In this document: positions 12,170 to 24,089 of the stretch, piece by piece
Layout: every line of letters starts with the position of its first letter
Numbering within the stretch: the first letter of the stretch is position 1
DNA from: Holothuria scabra
Lineage: Eukaryota > Echinodermata > Holothuroidea > Aspidochirotida > Holothuriidae
DNA length: 64,000 nucleotides
Reading direction: 5' to 3'
Assembly (NCBI GenBank): GCA_037179385.1
Contig: CM074188.1
Location: 16,261,318 to 16,325,317, forward strand
The notes under the pieces: model-generated
Seen by the model: the letters and a program-made list of their open reading frames with translations, nothing else
Told to the model about the DNA's origin: nothing
The model's database searches: none
Position numbers and translations under genes: made by a program

Positions 12170-13800
12170 TGCCTACCACCCCCATTTCCCATTTCCTGAA
12201 TTTTAATAGGCATCAGAGACTAAACAACAGATATACATATGGTGGCGCTTCACTCAATGTACATTTGATGTTCCATCCACAAGCAGACCCGCATCCAGGT
12301 ACATGAAGCAAAGGGACGTGGCCGTGATAGTTCCTCTGAAACACTCTCATGGGCTTGACGATGCAACATAAGTGTTAAAATATCATTTTTTTGATGAAAG
12401 GGGGCATGAGCGCTTTGCGTCCCTTGAACGGCACTTGTAATGCCACGGACCTCAGCCCTTTATTCCCATGACCATAGTAAACTTCCAATTGTGCAAGCTA
12501 GTACTCAAAATTTCCCTGACCATTCAAGTTAAAGTGGAGTGACATCTTATTTCCATGAATGATAGTATGATAATGGTAATCCTTAGTGAATTACTGATGG
12601 TATAAACATTCACCAGTGCTTACCGGGGCGTACTCGGCCCATCGTCCGTCGGGGGTAAGAATCCCCCCCCCCCCCGCGACTCTCATTCACTTTACCAGTG
12701 ACCTAATACAGATTTACTCATTTTACCTGCAAAACTTTTCGTCCCAGGAAACCGATTCGTTTATTTCAGCTTTTAAGAACCTTGTCTGATCCGTGCCTCG
12801 GCGTATGAGGCTGGATTGTTTGAACCGCATGAATACAAGCACTTAAATATTTTATCCGCTCCTTTGCATGATTTCTTCAGGTTTAAAAAATGGCACTTGA
12901 AGCCACTTTCCCAATTTTGCGACATGCCTTCGTTCCATAGAAACAACAGGTTGATGAAAAAAAGTGATTTGCTCGTTGAACTTCGAGTGGCCGAATTAAT
13001 TTTTCATTAACGCAATATTCTCATCGAATGTTTTCCTTCCCTCCGCCAGCTGCTTTCTTTGTGGGTGTATATGTGCGTGACCGTATGCATGTAAGCCAGT
13101 CATCCAAATGGTGGCAAAATGTCACGTGGTTGGATATGGGTTTAAAACCTAGTAACAATCACTTCCCCTCCAATACTTATTTGCCACTTGTAAGAAAGAC
13201 AGTAACAACACAGCCTGATCTAATTTAGTTTACTTTTATTTAGTCAGTCGTTTATCAACTAAAAGTTTATCACATCCCTGGTGACGTTTGTGATGTATAT
13301 GCAGGACAAGTTATTTCATAGAGTAACAGCTCTCTGCTATATGTAACTAGATAAGCAACATGAAAGGTATCATCCTTTCAAGAAGTTAGAGTAAGAATTT
13401 TAACCGACTTTCGAGTTGTCTAAAAACAAAATAAATTGAAAGAGAAATACTGAATTTCATAACTAGTTTTGAATTATGCGTACAATATTCCATAGAATCT
13501 TTATATAAACAAATAGCAATGGTACGTTAAGATAAACCGTCAACATTTCACTCGCCTATATGACGTCTGTATGACGTCAGAAAACACTTTCTCTTCTCTT
13601 TATTCATTGATATGTCACGCCACATTGATAAAAAAAATGGTTAGAAATTAATGCATGACACTCCAAAAATTCAAACCAATCCAAACCATATCAATAAAGA
13701 GGACAAAAGCAGTCACCCAAAATTTACTTTAAAACAGCAGCCAGATTCCAGATTTCTCCTTATTTCGCTTCCACGTACATATCCTTTTTTATTTCAGGAC
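12170..13800. other. No gene seen
   Basis: Intergenic sequence with a C run near 12662-12675. Frames near 12816-13228 are open but have no splice context and no recognisable domain. Confidence 0.5.
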
Positions 13801-13834
13801 ACTTTAAAAACAAAAGGGAGAACTTAGACACTTT

Positions 13835-14110
13835 CTTATCGAGTGAAAAGCCTGAATCAACTCAATTTGAGTGTAAGGTCATTGAAAGAATAGTGAAATT
13901 CACTGCAAGAAGAGGCACAAATTCACTCTGATAGAGTGAAAATTCACACTTTAACGAGTGTCTGCACTTTTTTCAAAGAATGGTCCCTATGTCACTAACA
14001 TTAAGAGTGAAACTCTTTTTAGGTGAATTTTACTTTTTAGACTGAATTTCTGCTCTTTTGGAGTGATATTTCTAACTGTCACTTTCGTAATGAGTGATAT
14101 TTCTTCTTTT
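13835..14110. repeat. Degenerate GAGTGAA-type repeat cluster
   Basis: A cluster of short motifs of the type GAGTGAA/TTCACTC recurs about every 20-30 bases in both orientations, giving many small hairpins. A related cluster lies at 30345-30520. It looks like an interspersed repeat, not coding DNA. Confidence 0.6.
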
Positions 14111-15509
14111 AATCGGAGGAGGGTAATGTCTCTTTGGTAGAGGGTTAAGGAAAGGGGCAACCCCCTCTTATGAACACTTTTTTAGGCCATACCTTATGTG
14201 CTATATGGATTGAAGTCACCTCCACATATTAAAATTTTACTCAAAATCTGGAGACATATGCTCAGAATTTTTGATATACTAAATTTGAAGATACTGAAAC
14301 CAAAATTTCGGGTTTTGAATTGAACCCCGGTATTTAACAGCACTGCTTATGTTTGGTCATTCATGTAAGCATTTATGTATATAGTAACTTATGAAATCGT
14401 ATATAGTACATAAAAGATTTATTGTATGAAGCCTTAAGTAGCTGGGTATGTCAGGTTGATGATCTTCGGGGCAGACGGGGGTGGGGGATCCGGTCATGTC
14501 TTTATTGGGGTCATTCGTAAGAAAATTTTCATTATCGCCTTGGAGCCCTAATCCGTAGGATGACATAGTAATAAGAAGTTCAATCGCCCCAACAATATCC
14601 TTGAATTTGCTTACAGGAAGAGTGGCTTTCCCAATACAGAATCCAAAAACCTCCTAAAAAAACTCAAATTTTTGAGGTTCCCTCCAAAAAAGTCGTAATT
14701 TCGCCAAACTTCTTCAATTCGACTCAAATTTTCATTTTTGTAAAAAATTCCAAAAAAAAATTGGGAGAGCAAAATGCCCCCCCCCCCCTTTCATTTTGGA
14801 AATTCATAGTCTTTTTCCAAGCTCAGGAACATGGTCCCTAGTCCTAGTCGGGCAAATCCTGACGTCAACCATTAATTTCGTTGAATCCATTTAGTTAACC
14901 AACATTCATAATTTTCCTCAAATTCTATTCAGGAAAGTTTAAAGGTCGTAAAAATTCCATTGATATCTTACTTTTTTTTATCTCTTTCAGACTGAGGTGA
15001 ATACCTAGCTTTGCACCATTCAAATGCTCACGGTGACCTTTAAAAGCCGTTTTGGAAAATGCAAAACCGTCTAAAACCAATCAAAACCAGATAACTTCAT
15101 TCAGAGTTGACTGTGTTTTTAGAACAAACTAAGGTTGAATGGATTTTTATCGTAGGCTGAGTCACATCCTTCTCCGAGCCGACAAGGCAAGGGGTAGGGG
15201 ATTATGAATGATGCCAATCCTGTGGTACAGGGAAACAACGTCACCACATTTTGAAGCTACAAACATTACTTTTAATGTTTTATATTTTTGACAGAAGTAG
15301 TCTTGTTCCATCCTCCTACATTCGAATAAATATTGACGCTATACAGTAGCTGGGATAACGTATCGTGAGGTTCAAATGTTTTGTCGTAAGTTTCGAAGTT
15401 GGAGGCCTATATTACTTTGCTTTCTGACACTTGACTCAAAATTAGTAAATTAAAGTTCACACTGGTTTTAAATTCTAGCATCTGATTGTTCCATATTTAC
15501 GATTGATTT
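14111..15509. other. No gene seen
   Basis: Unique-looking AT-rich sequence with a C10 run near 14777-14788. No exon candidates. Confidence 0.5.
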
Positions 15510-16037
<528 letters not shown>

Positions 16038-16982
16038 AAGCGGTCCCTAATACGCTTACATCTGAGTCCAATATCCTTATGAATCCTACACAGCAAAGCT
16101 GGTTTTATATATTTTTGACCAAACGACGTTGCCAAATCCCTGTATTGACCATGTCTACAGTATATACATTCGCAACGGTATATGTTTAAAATAGTTTGAG
16201 AATATTAGAAATATGCAAAGATGCATGGGACGAGACCTTTCCAGACAGACGGCACCGTGATCTCGTTAACAAGGACGTCTGTAGAGTCTGATAAGTTCCG
16301 GGACATTTTCCAAGAAAAAAGCATTGAATGATTAAAATAACGCACATATGAGTAATACTTGCTTAGACACCTGAATAAATGTTACCAACGTTCGGTAACA
16401 ATATCTCTCAGAAACTTTTCATCAGAACCCCCAGTCTCTGTGGTATTAAATATAGAAGACATTACTTTTTCGTTTTCAAGTGCCATTTATTATCCTTCTT
16501 CATAGCCGACTGTAGACCCATATTTTAAAGTGATAGGGGTATCTTGCGGGGGAGGGGTGTCGTAAGAAACATTAAGACAGCAATGCTTTCGGGAGGAATT
16601 TTTATTTTGATTTTGATTTTCATCACCTTAATGCATGCGTGTCTATTCTACTGTCGATCAATTAAACAACCAAAATGGAAACATCGTTATCTGACCACTT
16701 TTCGAAATATCAGCTTCATCTTTTCTGCAAGTTGTTGTGTTTCACTTACAATGTTTTATAATGAATTGTTTCAGATAATACTACAAGTCCGTGGGGAACA
16801 AAAGAATGACAAAAAAGACAATATTGCAAGACTTTAGCATCAGTCCATGAGGATATGTCAATCCCAAATAAGGAGAAAAAGGAAAATATGACAATAGAAT
16901 TTACATAAGCGTGTCCATTTTAAAAACATTGGCAAAAATGACGTCATTTTACAAAAAAAACCAGAAAGCCAAAAGGCTTAGT
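16038..16982. other. No gene seen
   Basis: A hydrophobic frame lies at about 16583-16690 (AMLSGGIFILILIF...). It has no supporting splice or promoter signals, so I do not call it. Confidence 0.4.
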
Positions 16983-18224
16983 GATTCCTTGCCACTGAAA
17001 TGGAAGGCCATTTTTTCACATTGACATTGCTTTGCAATGTTTTTCAATTAACAAGGCTCCATAATGTGCCCACAAAGTACACATGCAAGGCATCCAGTCT
17101 TCCTACATTGAGATCCTCCTTGCCCGTTGTGAACCCAAATGACATTTGACCTCCACCAAAAACTTCTGGGACCATGTTTTCACTATGTGCCTTCTACATA
17201 ACAAGTTAAAGGACCCTACAAGTGACCTTTCTTAAAAGACTGTGCAGGAAAGCTTGACAGGCTTTGAACATGCTGACTCCAAATGAACTTTGACCTTTGA
17301 GAAAATCAATAGGGATCATCTTCTCAATATGACCAATCCACACACTAAATATGAGGACAGTCACATGTACTGTTCTTGAGATAACGTGTTTACAAAGTTT
17401 TGACATTTTGACCTCTCATGACCCCAAATGATAATTTGACCTCCACCAAAAACAATAGGGATCATCTACTCAATATGGCCAATGCACACACCAAATATGA
17501 GATTAGTCACACTTACTCTTCTTGAGATACTGTGTTTACAAGCAATTTCTAAGGAATTTACGTATTGACCTCTCGTGACCCCAAACGACCTTTGACCTCC
17601 ACCAGAAACAATAGGGATCATTTATTTAATATGACCAACCCACACACCAAATATGAGCATAGTCACATGTACCGTTCTTGAGATATCGTGTTTACGAAGT
17701 TTTGACCTTTTGACCTCTCATGACCCCGAATGACCTTTGATCTCCACCAAAAACAATAGGAATCGTTTAATCAATATGGCCAATGCACACACCAAATATG
17801 AGATTAGTCACACTTACTCTTCTTGAGATACCGTGTTTACAAGCAATTTTTAAGGAATTTACGTATTGACCTCTCATGACCCCAAATGACCTTTGACCTC
17901 CACGAAAATCGATAGGGATCATCTACAAAATATGACCAACCTTCACTCCAAATATGAGCATAGTCACATGTACCGTTCTTGAGATATCGTGTTTACAAGG
18001 TTTTGACCTTTTGACCTCTCGTGACCCCAAATGACCTTTGATCTCCACCAAAAACTGCGGGGATCATCTTCTCAATATGAACAACCCACACACCAAATAT
18101 GAGGTTAGTCACATTTACCCTTCTTGAGATATCGTGTTTACAAGCTAAAGCGTCACACACACACACACACATACACACGACATCACCATCGCATAGATTC
18201 CTTGCCTGCCTTCGGCAAGGAATC
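16983..18224 (+). mobile_element. Helentron/DINE-like element with tandem core
   Basis: GATTCCTTGCC at 16983-16993 recurs at 18196-18206, where it forms the left arm of a perfect 11 bp hairpin. The loop is TGCCTTC and the right arm is GGCAAGGAATC at 18214-18224. Between them lies a tandem repeat core and, just before the hairpin, a short CA microsatellite (18153-18178). A subterminal repeat plus internal tandem repeats, microsatellite and 3' hairpin is the layout of non-autonomous Helitron-related (DINE/HINE) elements. No canonical CTRR end or Rep/helicase gene is seen, so the class is an inference. Confidence 0.55.
17100..18150 (+). repeat. Minisatellite with 301 bp higher-order unit
   Basis: The block TGACCTCTC(A/G)TGACCCC is followed by TTTGACCTCCACC, a conserved AATAGGGATCAT motif, CACACACCAAATATGAG and CTTGAGATA. 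Copies of ACCTCTC begin at 17411, 17578, 17713, 17879 and 18014. The spacings alternate 167, 135, 166, 135, so two variant units form a repeating dimer of 301-302 bp. One variant carries GCAATTT(C/T)TAAGGAATTT, the other GTTTTGACCTTTT. Earlier units before 17411 are more diverged. Confidence 0.85.
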
Positions 18225-18599
18225 AAAAACGCTTAAGAAAATCAAAAACGCATTAAGAAAATAATATCCTCGAAGAAAATGAACAAATGGCTATGAAACC
18301 CACAACAATTTTAAAAATTCATCTAAAATATAATTTCAGGGGTGGGGACGGGGTAGGGACTTGGACAATTTTCGCCACACGTACACATGCTGAACTGCCG
18401 CAACTTTAACATTAAGTCTGTAACCAAAGATCAATCGGCTTATATTCGTAAGAATCACTGCAACCACTAAGTGACTAATCCGGGGTTAAGGTTCGTTTTA
18501 CCTTTTCATAAGTGACATTTTCTGGTTAGCGCCACAGCGTGATTTCAACATGATCATTCGCGTGGTCTGGTGGTTCGTGTTAATAAAAGCAGCACTTGG

Positions 18600-18607
18600 T
18601 ATATAAG
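18600..18607 (+). promoter_or_regulatory. TATA box of putative gene
   Basis: TATATAAG sits about 115 bases upstream of the ATG at 18717. This would place a transcription start near 18630 and give a short 5' leader. It supports the first-exon call at 18717-18752. Confidence 0.4.
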
Positions 18608-18716
18608 GACCAAATTGGTTCAAACTTCGATTGCTTGAAGAAAGGAAAAATTTTCGGTTCATTTGTTTAGATCATTTTAGTGAGACGGATACATTAATCA
18701 CTCAATTACAAATAAA

Positions 18717-18752
18717 ATGGAACTTTTATTCAAAGTAGCTTGCGTAGCTTTG
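18717..18752 (+). CDS. Putative first exon, hydrophobic N-terminus
   Basis: The ATG lies in a favourable AAAATGG context and encodes MELLFKVACVAL. It is followed at once by a strong donor (GTGAGT, 18753-18758) in phase 0. A TATA box sits at a sensible distance upstream. The peptide resembles the start of a signal peptide that would continue in exon 2. Possible phase-0 partners downstream include the frame at 19316-19507. Other acceptors, such as 19665, also fit, so exon 2 is not settled. The family is unknown. Confidence 0.35.
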
Positions 18753-19315
18753 GTGAGTACTAATCACAAATACATTTATCTATAAGTTCGTCCTTTCTAC
18801 CTTCTTTACCATGTAAATTCTTATCAAAGGTATGAGATTTCTTAGTTGGTGGTCATGGCATAAAATATAACAAGTCTTTGTGCGCGGATGCTTTATTTTC
18901 TTTTTCAACAATTTTGAATTAAGTTTTATTTATTTATCTTATTGTGACAAATGTTTCTACTACGTATCAATTCGTTCTTGACTCGTTTTAAAATGTTAAT
19001 TGACAATATTATAAGACACTAGTAAGTCGCGATAAAATGTTAAGTTCAAAATTCGGTGATCGGATCATTCCCTTTAGAGAAACGAGAATATGAAAAGGAT
19101 ATAATCGTAAATAACAAATGGAAACCTCTTCATTTCCTTCAAACGAATCTTTCTTGAGCATGGCCTTAGGCCTACTAGTGTGGCGCTGCGCTCACATAGT
19201 GGGTGGATCAAGTCAGGTATTTGATCATGCATGAGCACCCGCATAAAATATGCAGCCTTTTCTCAGTCCAACCTCCCTAGGAAATTCCTGGTTACTCCGC
19301 TCATGACTTCTGCCC

Positions 19316-19507
19316 AAGAAGTGGTTCAAAGACAACTTTCTACCTCTGCTTGTGAGACTCTTAAAACATCTTCAGAAACCAAAACGGCAAACTGCGTTTC
19401 AGGCTGTACCCATTCATGAAAGGGTTGTCGAAACGGAATTGAGTAAACTACTTAAAGTTGTGAGGGAGAATCGGGAGACCTGGGATAGTAACTTCGTTAT
19501 CAGCTAA
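19316..19507 (+). CDS. Candidate exon encoding a basic amphipathic peptide
   Basis: After a plausible acceptor (ACTTCTGCCCAAG) the frame opens with KWFKDNFLPLLVRLLKHL, followed by a basic KPKRQ stretch. It then gives a second helix-like segment, ETELSKLLKVVRENRE, and stops at TAA 19505-19507. In phase it could follow the exon at 18717-18752, giving a protein of about 75 residues. A short hydrophobic leader plus a cationic amphipathic helix resembles antimicrobial-peptide precursors, but no cysteine pattern or family signature confirms that. A competing frame (19231-19419) reads through the same bases. It may also be a fragment of an unrecognised mobile element. Confidence 0.25.
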   Translation, partial: KKWFKDNFLPLLVRLLKHLQKPKRQTAFQAVPIHERVVETELSKLLKVVRENRETWDSNFVIS

Positions 19508-19509
19508 AA

Positions 19510-21130
19510 TGGAGGTCTACGGTGGCCAATAATTTCGCTTATACGGCTGCAATTCTGGAAGATTCCTATACCTTTGTTCTGTTCCCCTCGTAACGTCTCG
19601 TTACGTTTAATTCTATGTAGGCTAATATTAGACCTATATCATATGTCTTTCGATCGCACAGAACCTGTCAGAGACACGAAATGCGATAGGTAAGTGCATA
19701 ATGTTCAGTACTTTAAAGATGATCAATTATTACTTTTGAACACCTAGAATCAAGTTTCGGTATTTCACCTAAATGCTGTTCGTGTACAGGCACGACCAAT
19801 TTGGGGTGACGCATCAATGTAGGAGTTTTGGGAAGAATTTGAGGAGGGACCGAAGAACAGGGGTACCGCTCTAGTCTTTTGTGTGGGTGGCGAAAAGTGG
19901 TTCCTCGTGCCCTCTGAATAGTGTCTGTCCATGCACGTGTCCACAGTGGAACGGTGCTTAACATTTTATTGGTACACACCAATTATGTTGCTTCGACAAA
20001 TCACATAAGATGCAACAATAAAACGCAATATATACCCCACATCAGTAATAGACACTTATCCAAGGGAAATAGATGAAGAAATATTTAAATTGCTCTAAAT
20101 CCTCTTAAAGGTGATCTCACTGGGTTATACTAGAGTGTGTGAGCCCACAAACCTACACTAGGTCTAAGCATTTCAGAAAATAAATGTTCTTTAAAGTTTG
20201 CAACATAATGCTCTCATTGACGTCTACGTACAGTCAATCTTACCAATTTCTCAACCGGTAGGGGGTTCTAACACTATGCTGAAGGAACCCGACACATACA
20301 GTATAAGGGACCCATTAAGCGCGACTACATAACAGGGAAAGCCGGAATAATATCCGTTTTCAGATTGCACGATAGTAGCCTATCAAATCATTTCATCTCC
20401 TTTGCTATCTTAGAGAGAAATTGCAGAACCACAATGACCATTCTCACTTCACCAACAACTGGAAATCCACCAATCCTATTCTAGATTAAACAACTCCGAC
20501 CCCCTTTTTGGCTATGGACGAGTCGCAAATTGATAGTCTAATGACTGAATGAATGAATGTATTCGTGAAATTCGGGTAGTGGCGACTCGTCAGTGCAATA
20601 AAAAGTGGAGTTAGAACAGAATGGAAACGTCTCAATCCACCAATTGACGGGCCTAAGGATGGTTTTATTTTCCATTTTATAAACTGATTGAGGGTTCCAA
20701 CAATACTCAGAGGGGATCCGACCCCAAAATTTTTTGTAGGGCTAAATGCCACCCCACTCCCCAAAAAACATCGCGATAGTGTTTGGTACTTATAAAATAG
20801 TTATGACCTGAAAACAAAGACGGCCCTTTTTCCTGCTTAATCTGATGTTATGGAAACACAATCTTGGCCGTCCCATACTCTAATTCAATATCTGAACAGT
20901 TTACAAGAAAAAGCCAACAAAACCACGTTTATCAAGATCAATGTTGGTATTGTAAAGAATCAGTTTTTCAACTTTCCAGTCACTTTCGGAAACTCAAAGT
21001 GAATTCAGGATATTATTAAGAAATCAGCAACTTTTGAGATGACTTGCAGTAAACCTAATTTACTCTCACTCCCCAAATAGTTATTTTTTAGAAGTTTGAT
21101 TTAAAGTAAAAAAAAATGTACACATAATCA
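19510..21130. other. No gene seen
   Basis: One tiny exon-like stretch lies at about 19662-19689 (acceptor CGATCGCACAG, donor GTAAGT), with too little coding sequence to judge. The rest is intergenic. Confidence 0.4.
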
Positions 21131-21139
21131 AACAAATTT

Positions 21140-21505
21140 ACACTTAATCCAGATATGGATTGATATCTGGCTATATTTTGCTAAATGCAGTCTTGATATG
21201 GCCATACCAGGCCAGATATAACTTGATGAAATGCCAGTCCATGTATGAAATTGCGGTTATAATTGTTATATCAAGCCAGATATAGCTTGATAAAATGTCT
21301 TTCCAGATATGCAAATAAAGTTTTTCATGGCCATATAAAGCCAGATATATATTCATGAAATGTGTGTCAGGATATGTTGATAAAGTTTCATATGGCCATA
21401 AAGAGCCAGATATAAATTGATTCAACTTTGCTAACCCAGATATGCAAACAAGGTTTCATGTGACCATATCAAACCAGATGAAACTTGATATGCTAGATAT
21501 GCAAA
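21140..21505. repeat. ~65 bp degenerate minisatellite (CCAGATATA)
   Basis: About five to six units marked by CCAGATATA and GGCCATA(T/C), spaced roughly 63-70 bases. The units contain GATATGCAAATAAAGTTT-type sequence. They are diverged from one another, so the array is old. Confidence 0.75.
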
Positions 21506-21671
21506 TGAGCATTTGTTAGTAATATTGATTTGATTCAAGGATTATGCTTTTTACAAATTAAGACATGTTTTGGATACAGCATCACCTTCCCAGTTTTTAG
21601 ATTGGATTCGCAGAATGGCTCTTTGCCAGAGAGTCGGGAGGACTTTAGAAAAGGTGTTCAGTGGACGTTTA

Positions 21672-21686
21672 CCCCCCCCCCCCCCC
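21672..21686. repeat. C homopolymer (~15)
   Basis: A C run flanked by TTTA and TTGTTGC. From here to 22440 no gene is supported. Confidence 0.85.
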
Positions 21687-22443
21687 TTGTTGCACATCTT
21701 CCTATGCATCTAGAAATGGGACGATTTTTATAGAATTTCGATTTCTTCGTATTTTACAACCCACATCAACTGCTCAATGATACTTACACTTTAGCGCTAT
21801 ATTAATCATTTTCATATCTGTAAGCCTTCCAATGCGTTTCCCAGTTGAATTCCTTCTTACCCCCTCCTCTCTCCGCCACATAAAGCGAACCTAACACTAG
21901 ATGTATGGACAAAAGTTGCGACACTTATTATCGCTTTGTGACTGCTCTGTACACACAACCTTTCCGGACACAAAATGTTTTGGCAACATGCTGCGACACA
22001 TGTGTCCTAAAGTGTGTCCCGTGAACACAGGGCCTTAAGTTGACAGTGGCGTTGCTTGATTTTTAGAAGTGAGTATAGGTGGGGCACTGGGGTAGCCCAC
22101 GTAATTGATGTTGGAATTGCATTTAATGGAGAGGATTCACAATACCAGTCTTAAAATTAATTGATAAGCAAGCGCAAATAATAAGCCGTATGATTGACCG
22201 ACAAAGTGACAGCGTTTCCTCGAATCCTCGTTTTCGTATCGATGTAGGAACTTTGCGATTGTGCATAAGTTTTAATTCTCAAAATATCAATCTGTGCACA
22301 AGGGGCAGGGAAGGGCATAGCCAAAATTTTGTGGCACCCGTGTCCCATTCCTTCATTGAGTTATCCTTAGGAAATTTCAACAAAAATCTTTTTTTATTTT
22401 TCTCGCTTTGAAACCCATGGTCGTACATGGTGAGGTATCCAAC

Positions 22444-22609
22444 ACTGTAAAAAATGTCTGTAAATTTACAGAACAAAAATCAAAAGCCTACACAAAGATT
22501 ACAGAAAAAGTGTTGCCAATCAAGTTTCAAAAGTTGTTAGCACTTTTTCTTTAATCTCTTTGTATTTCTTTAACTTTTTGTCCTGTGATTTTACAAACAT
22601 TTTTACAGT
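22444..22609. mobile_element. Palindromic foldback MITE
   Basis: Starts ACTGTAAAAAATGTCTGTAA and ends TTACAAACATTTTTACAGT. The two halves are imperfect inverted copies of each other over about 75 bases per arm (for example AAGATTACAGAAAAAGTG against CACTTTTTCTTTAATCT). The whole element folds into one hairpin and has no coding capacity. Confidence 0.75.
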
Positions 22610-22656
22610 CAAAGTTAAACATACCCAAACCCAAACATTGCCATTTTTGCCATACG

Positions 22657-22711
22657 CATTGGCCTAACAAGTTACACGGGCTATAGCCTGGTGGAACTTG
22701 TAAGGCCAATG
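22657..22711. repeat. 17 bp inverted repeat around GGCTATAGCC
   Basis: CATTGGCCTAACAAGTT (22657-22673) pairs with 22695-22711 with one mismatch. The loop contains the perfect palindrome GGCTATAGCC. It is a small hairpin of unknown origin, just downstream of the palindromic MITE. Confidence 0.75.
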
Positions 22712-23770
22712 GGGACAAGCGATTGACCCAAACCAATTTGCCTGAGATAACTTCAACTGTCCAATTTCCTTGGAGAGGTACGTGGTAAGATGATACATTT
22801 CACGCACCAGTTCTTGATCCAATGGACATAGTCCATCCATTCAATGGCAACATTTTGTTGCAACTATAAAACTGGTCCATCTTGTACATAAGTTTTCTAC
22901 GTCGCGGGTTTTACGGAGTTTTGTGTAAAATTTTAATTTGTTAGGTTTGAATTTCGCCCACCTCAGACCACTAAGAAGGTTACTTTCGGCATTTTTCATT
23001 TATACTTTCTTAGGACTCAGAGCGAGGTCCATAGCCTGTCATTTACTGGCCACAATGACTTCCAGGGTGGCCAAAATATTTTTCATGGGCGCAATGGCTT
23101 ATGACGTGTTACAAAGAGAACAACTTGATATTTGGTTGGGGGAAAATATCCCAAGGGCTTTTGCATTTGCTTCCACCCTTCGTTGTGAGCTTACTCACAG
23201 CGCCGTATAACCTTTGCACCTGAGCCTTAATTTAATTGCCCCAAAATCTTCATATTTGGTTTTGAGAATGGTAATTTAGGGGAGGGGGATATGCGTTCAC
23301 CCCGCCCGCAAGAATTCCTGATCCCTGCGTCTACCACACCTGCCTCATCTTTAAAGATCTGTTCATGCATTCCTGCCTCAATAGGAAACATGTGTGTAGA
23401 ACAGTGAAAGTACCCCGATTATGGTGTCATGTGATGAGTTTCTATAAAGGGAAAATGTAGCTAGCCCTACTTGAGTAAGTGTAGTAGACTACCCTATTTC
23501 GTAAATGGCTCTTGGGAATCATGTGATAAAAAATTTCCTCCCCCAACTTGTGAAATTCACTAAGAGCTACTGGAAAGGTTTACCTTGAATATGCCTTATT
23601 GAAGGTCAAGGTCAGTGGCCCAAAGCTTAATTTGAAGCAACAGATAAATGTCACAATTTTCTGAATACTTCTCTTCAAAGAACTTTTCATAATATTGTGG
23701 GACTTCAATATTGCAGGTAAAGTACGCGGTTACCGCTGGAAAATTTCACACTAGAGGAGAAAAATAGTGT
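22712..23770. other. No supported gene
   Basis: An open frame over about 22950-23210 has protein-like stretches such as LRARSIACHLLATMTSRV, but it has no splice context and no recognised domain. I leave it uncalled. Confidence 0.35.
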
Positions 23771-23773
23771 CAC

Positions 23774-24080
23774 ATGTCTATCAACTGAGAGCCAATCATC
23801 TAACAGTAGTGGACCATCTACTACTCTACGTCAGATTAGGATGTCTGCATTTCCTCTTCAAAGTTATGAATTATATACATGATTCGTCATAGAGAAATAA
23901 AAAAGGAAATTATGAGATTTAGCTGTTGTTCCGCAATAAGTTTGGTTGACTGATTTTGCTCTTTAAATGTGACAAACTGAGCATAGGGGGAAAAGATACA
24001 AAACAAGGTAATCACATCACAGCCTGCTGAAATGAAGCCACCGGTTTCATATTTTTCAGCCACCTCAAATGCACTGTATT
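23774..24080. mobile_element. Interspersed repeat family R, copy 1
   Basis: The segments GAGATTTAGCTGTTG, AATAAGTTTGGTTGACTG and GATTTTGCTCTTTAAATGTG correspond in order to 52180-52260. The GAGAGCCAATCAT block corresponds to the ATGATTGGCTCTTCAC at 52051-52066 in the opposite orientation. The type of element is unknown. Confidence 0.5.
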
Positions 24081-24089
24081 TGTTCATAC

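Noticed and set aside
17993..18226. Minus-strand frame over the minisatellite
   Set aside because: It lies wholly within the tandem repeat and terminal hairpin.
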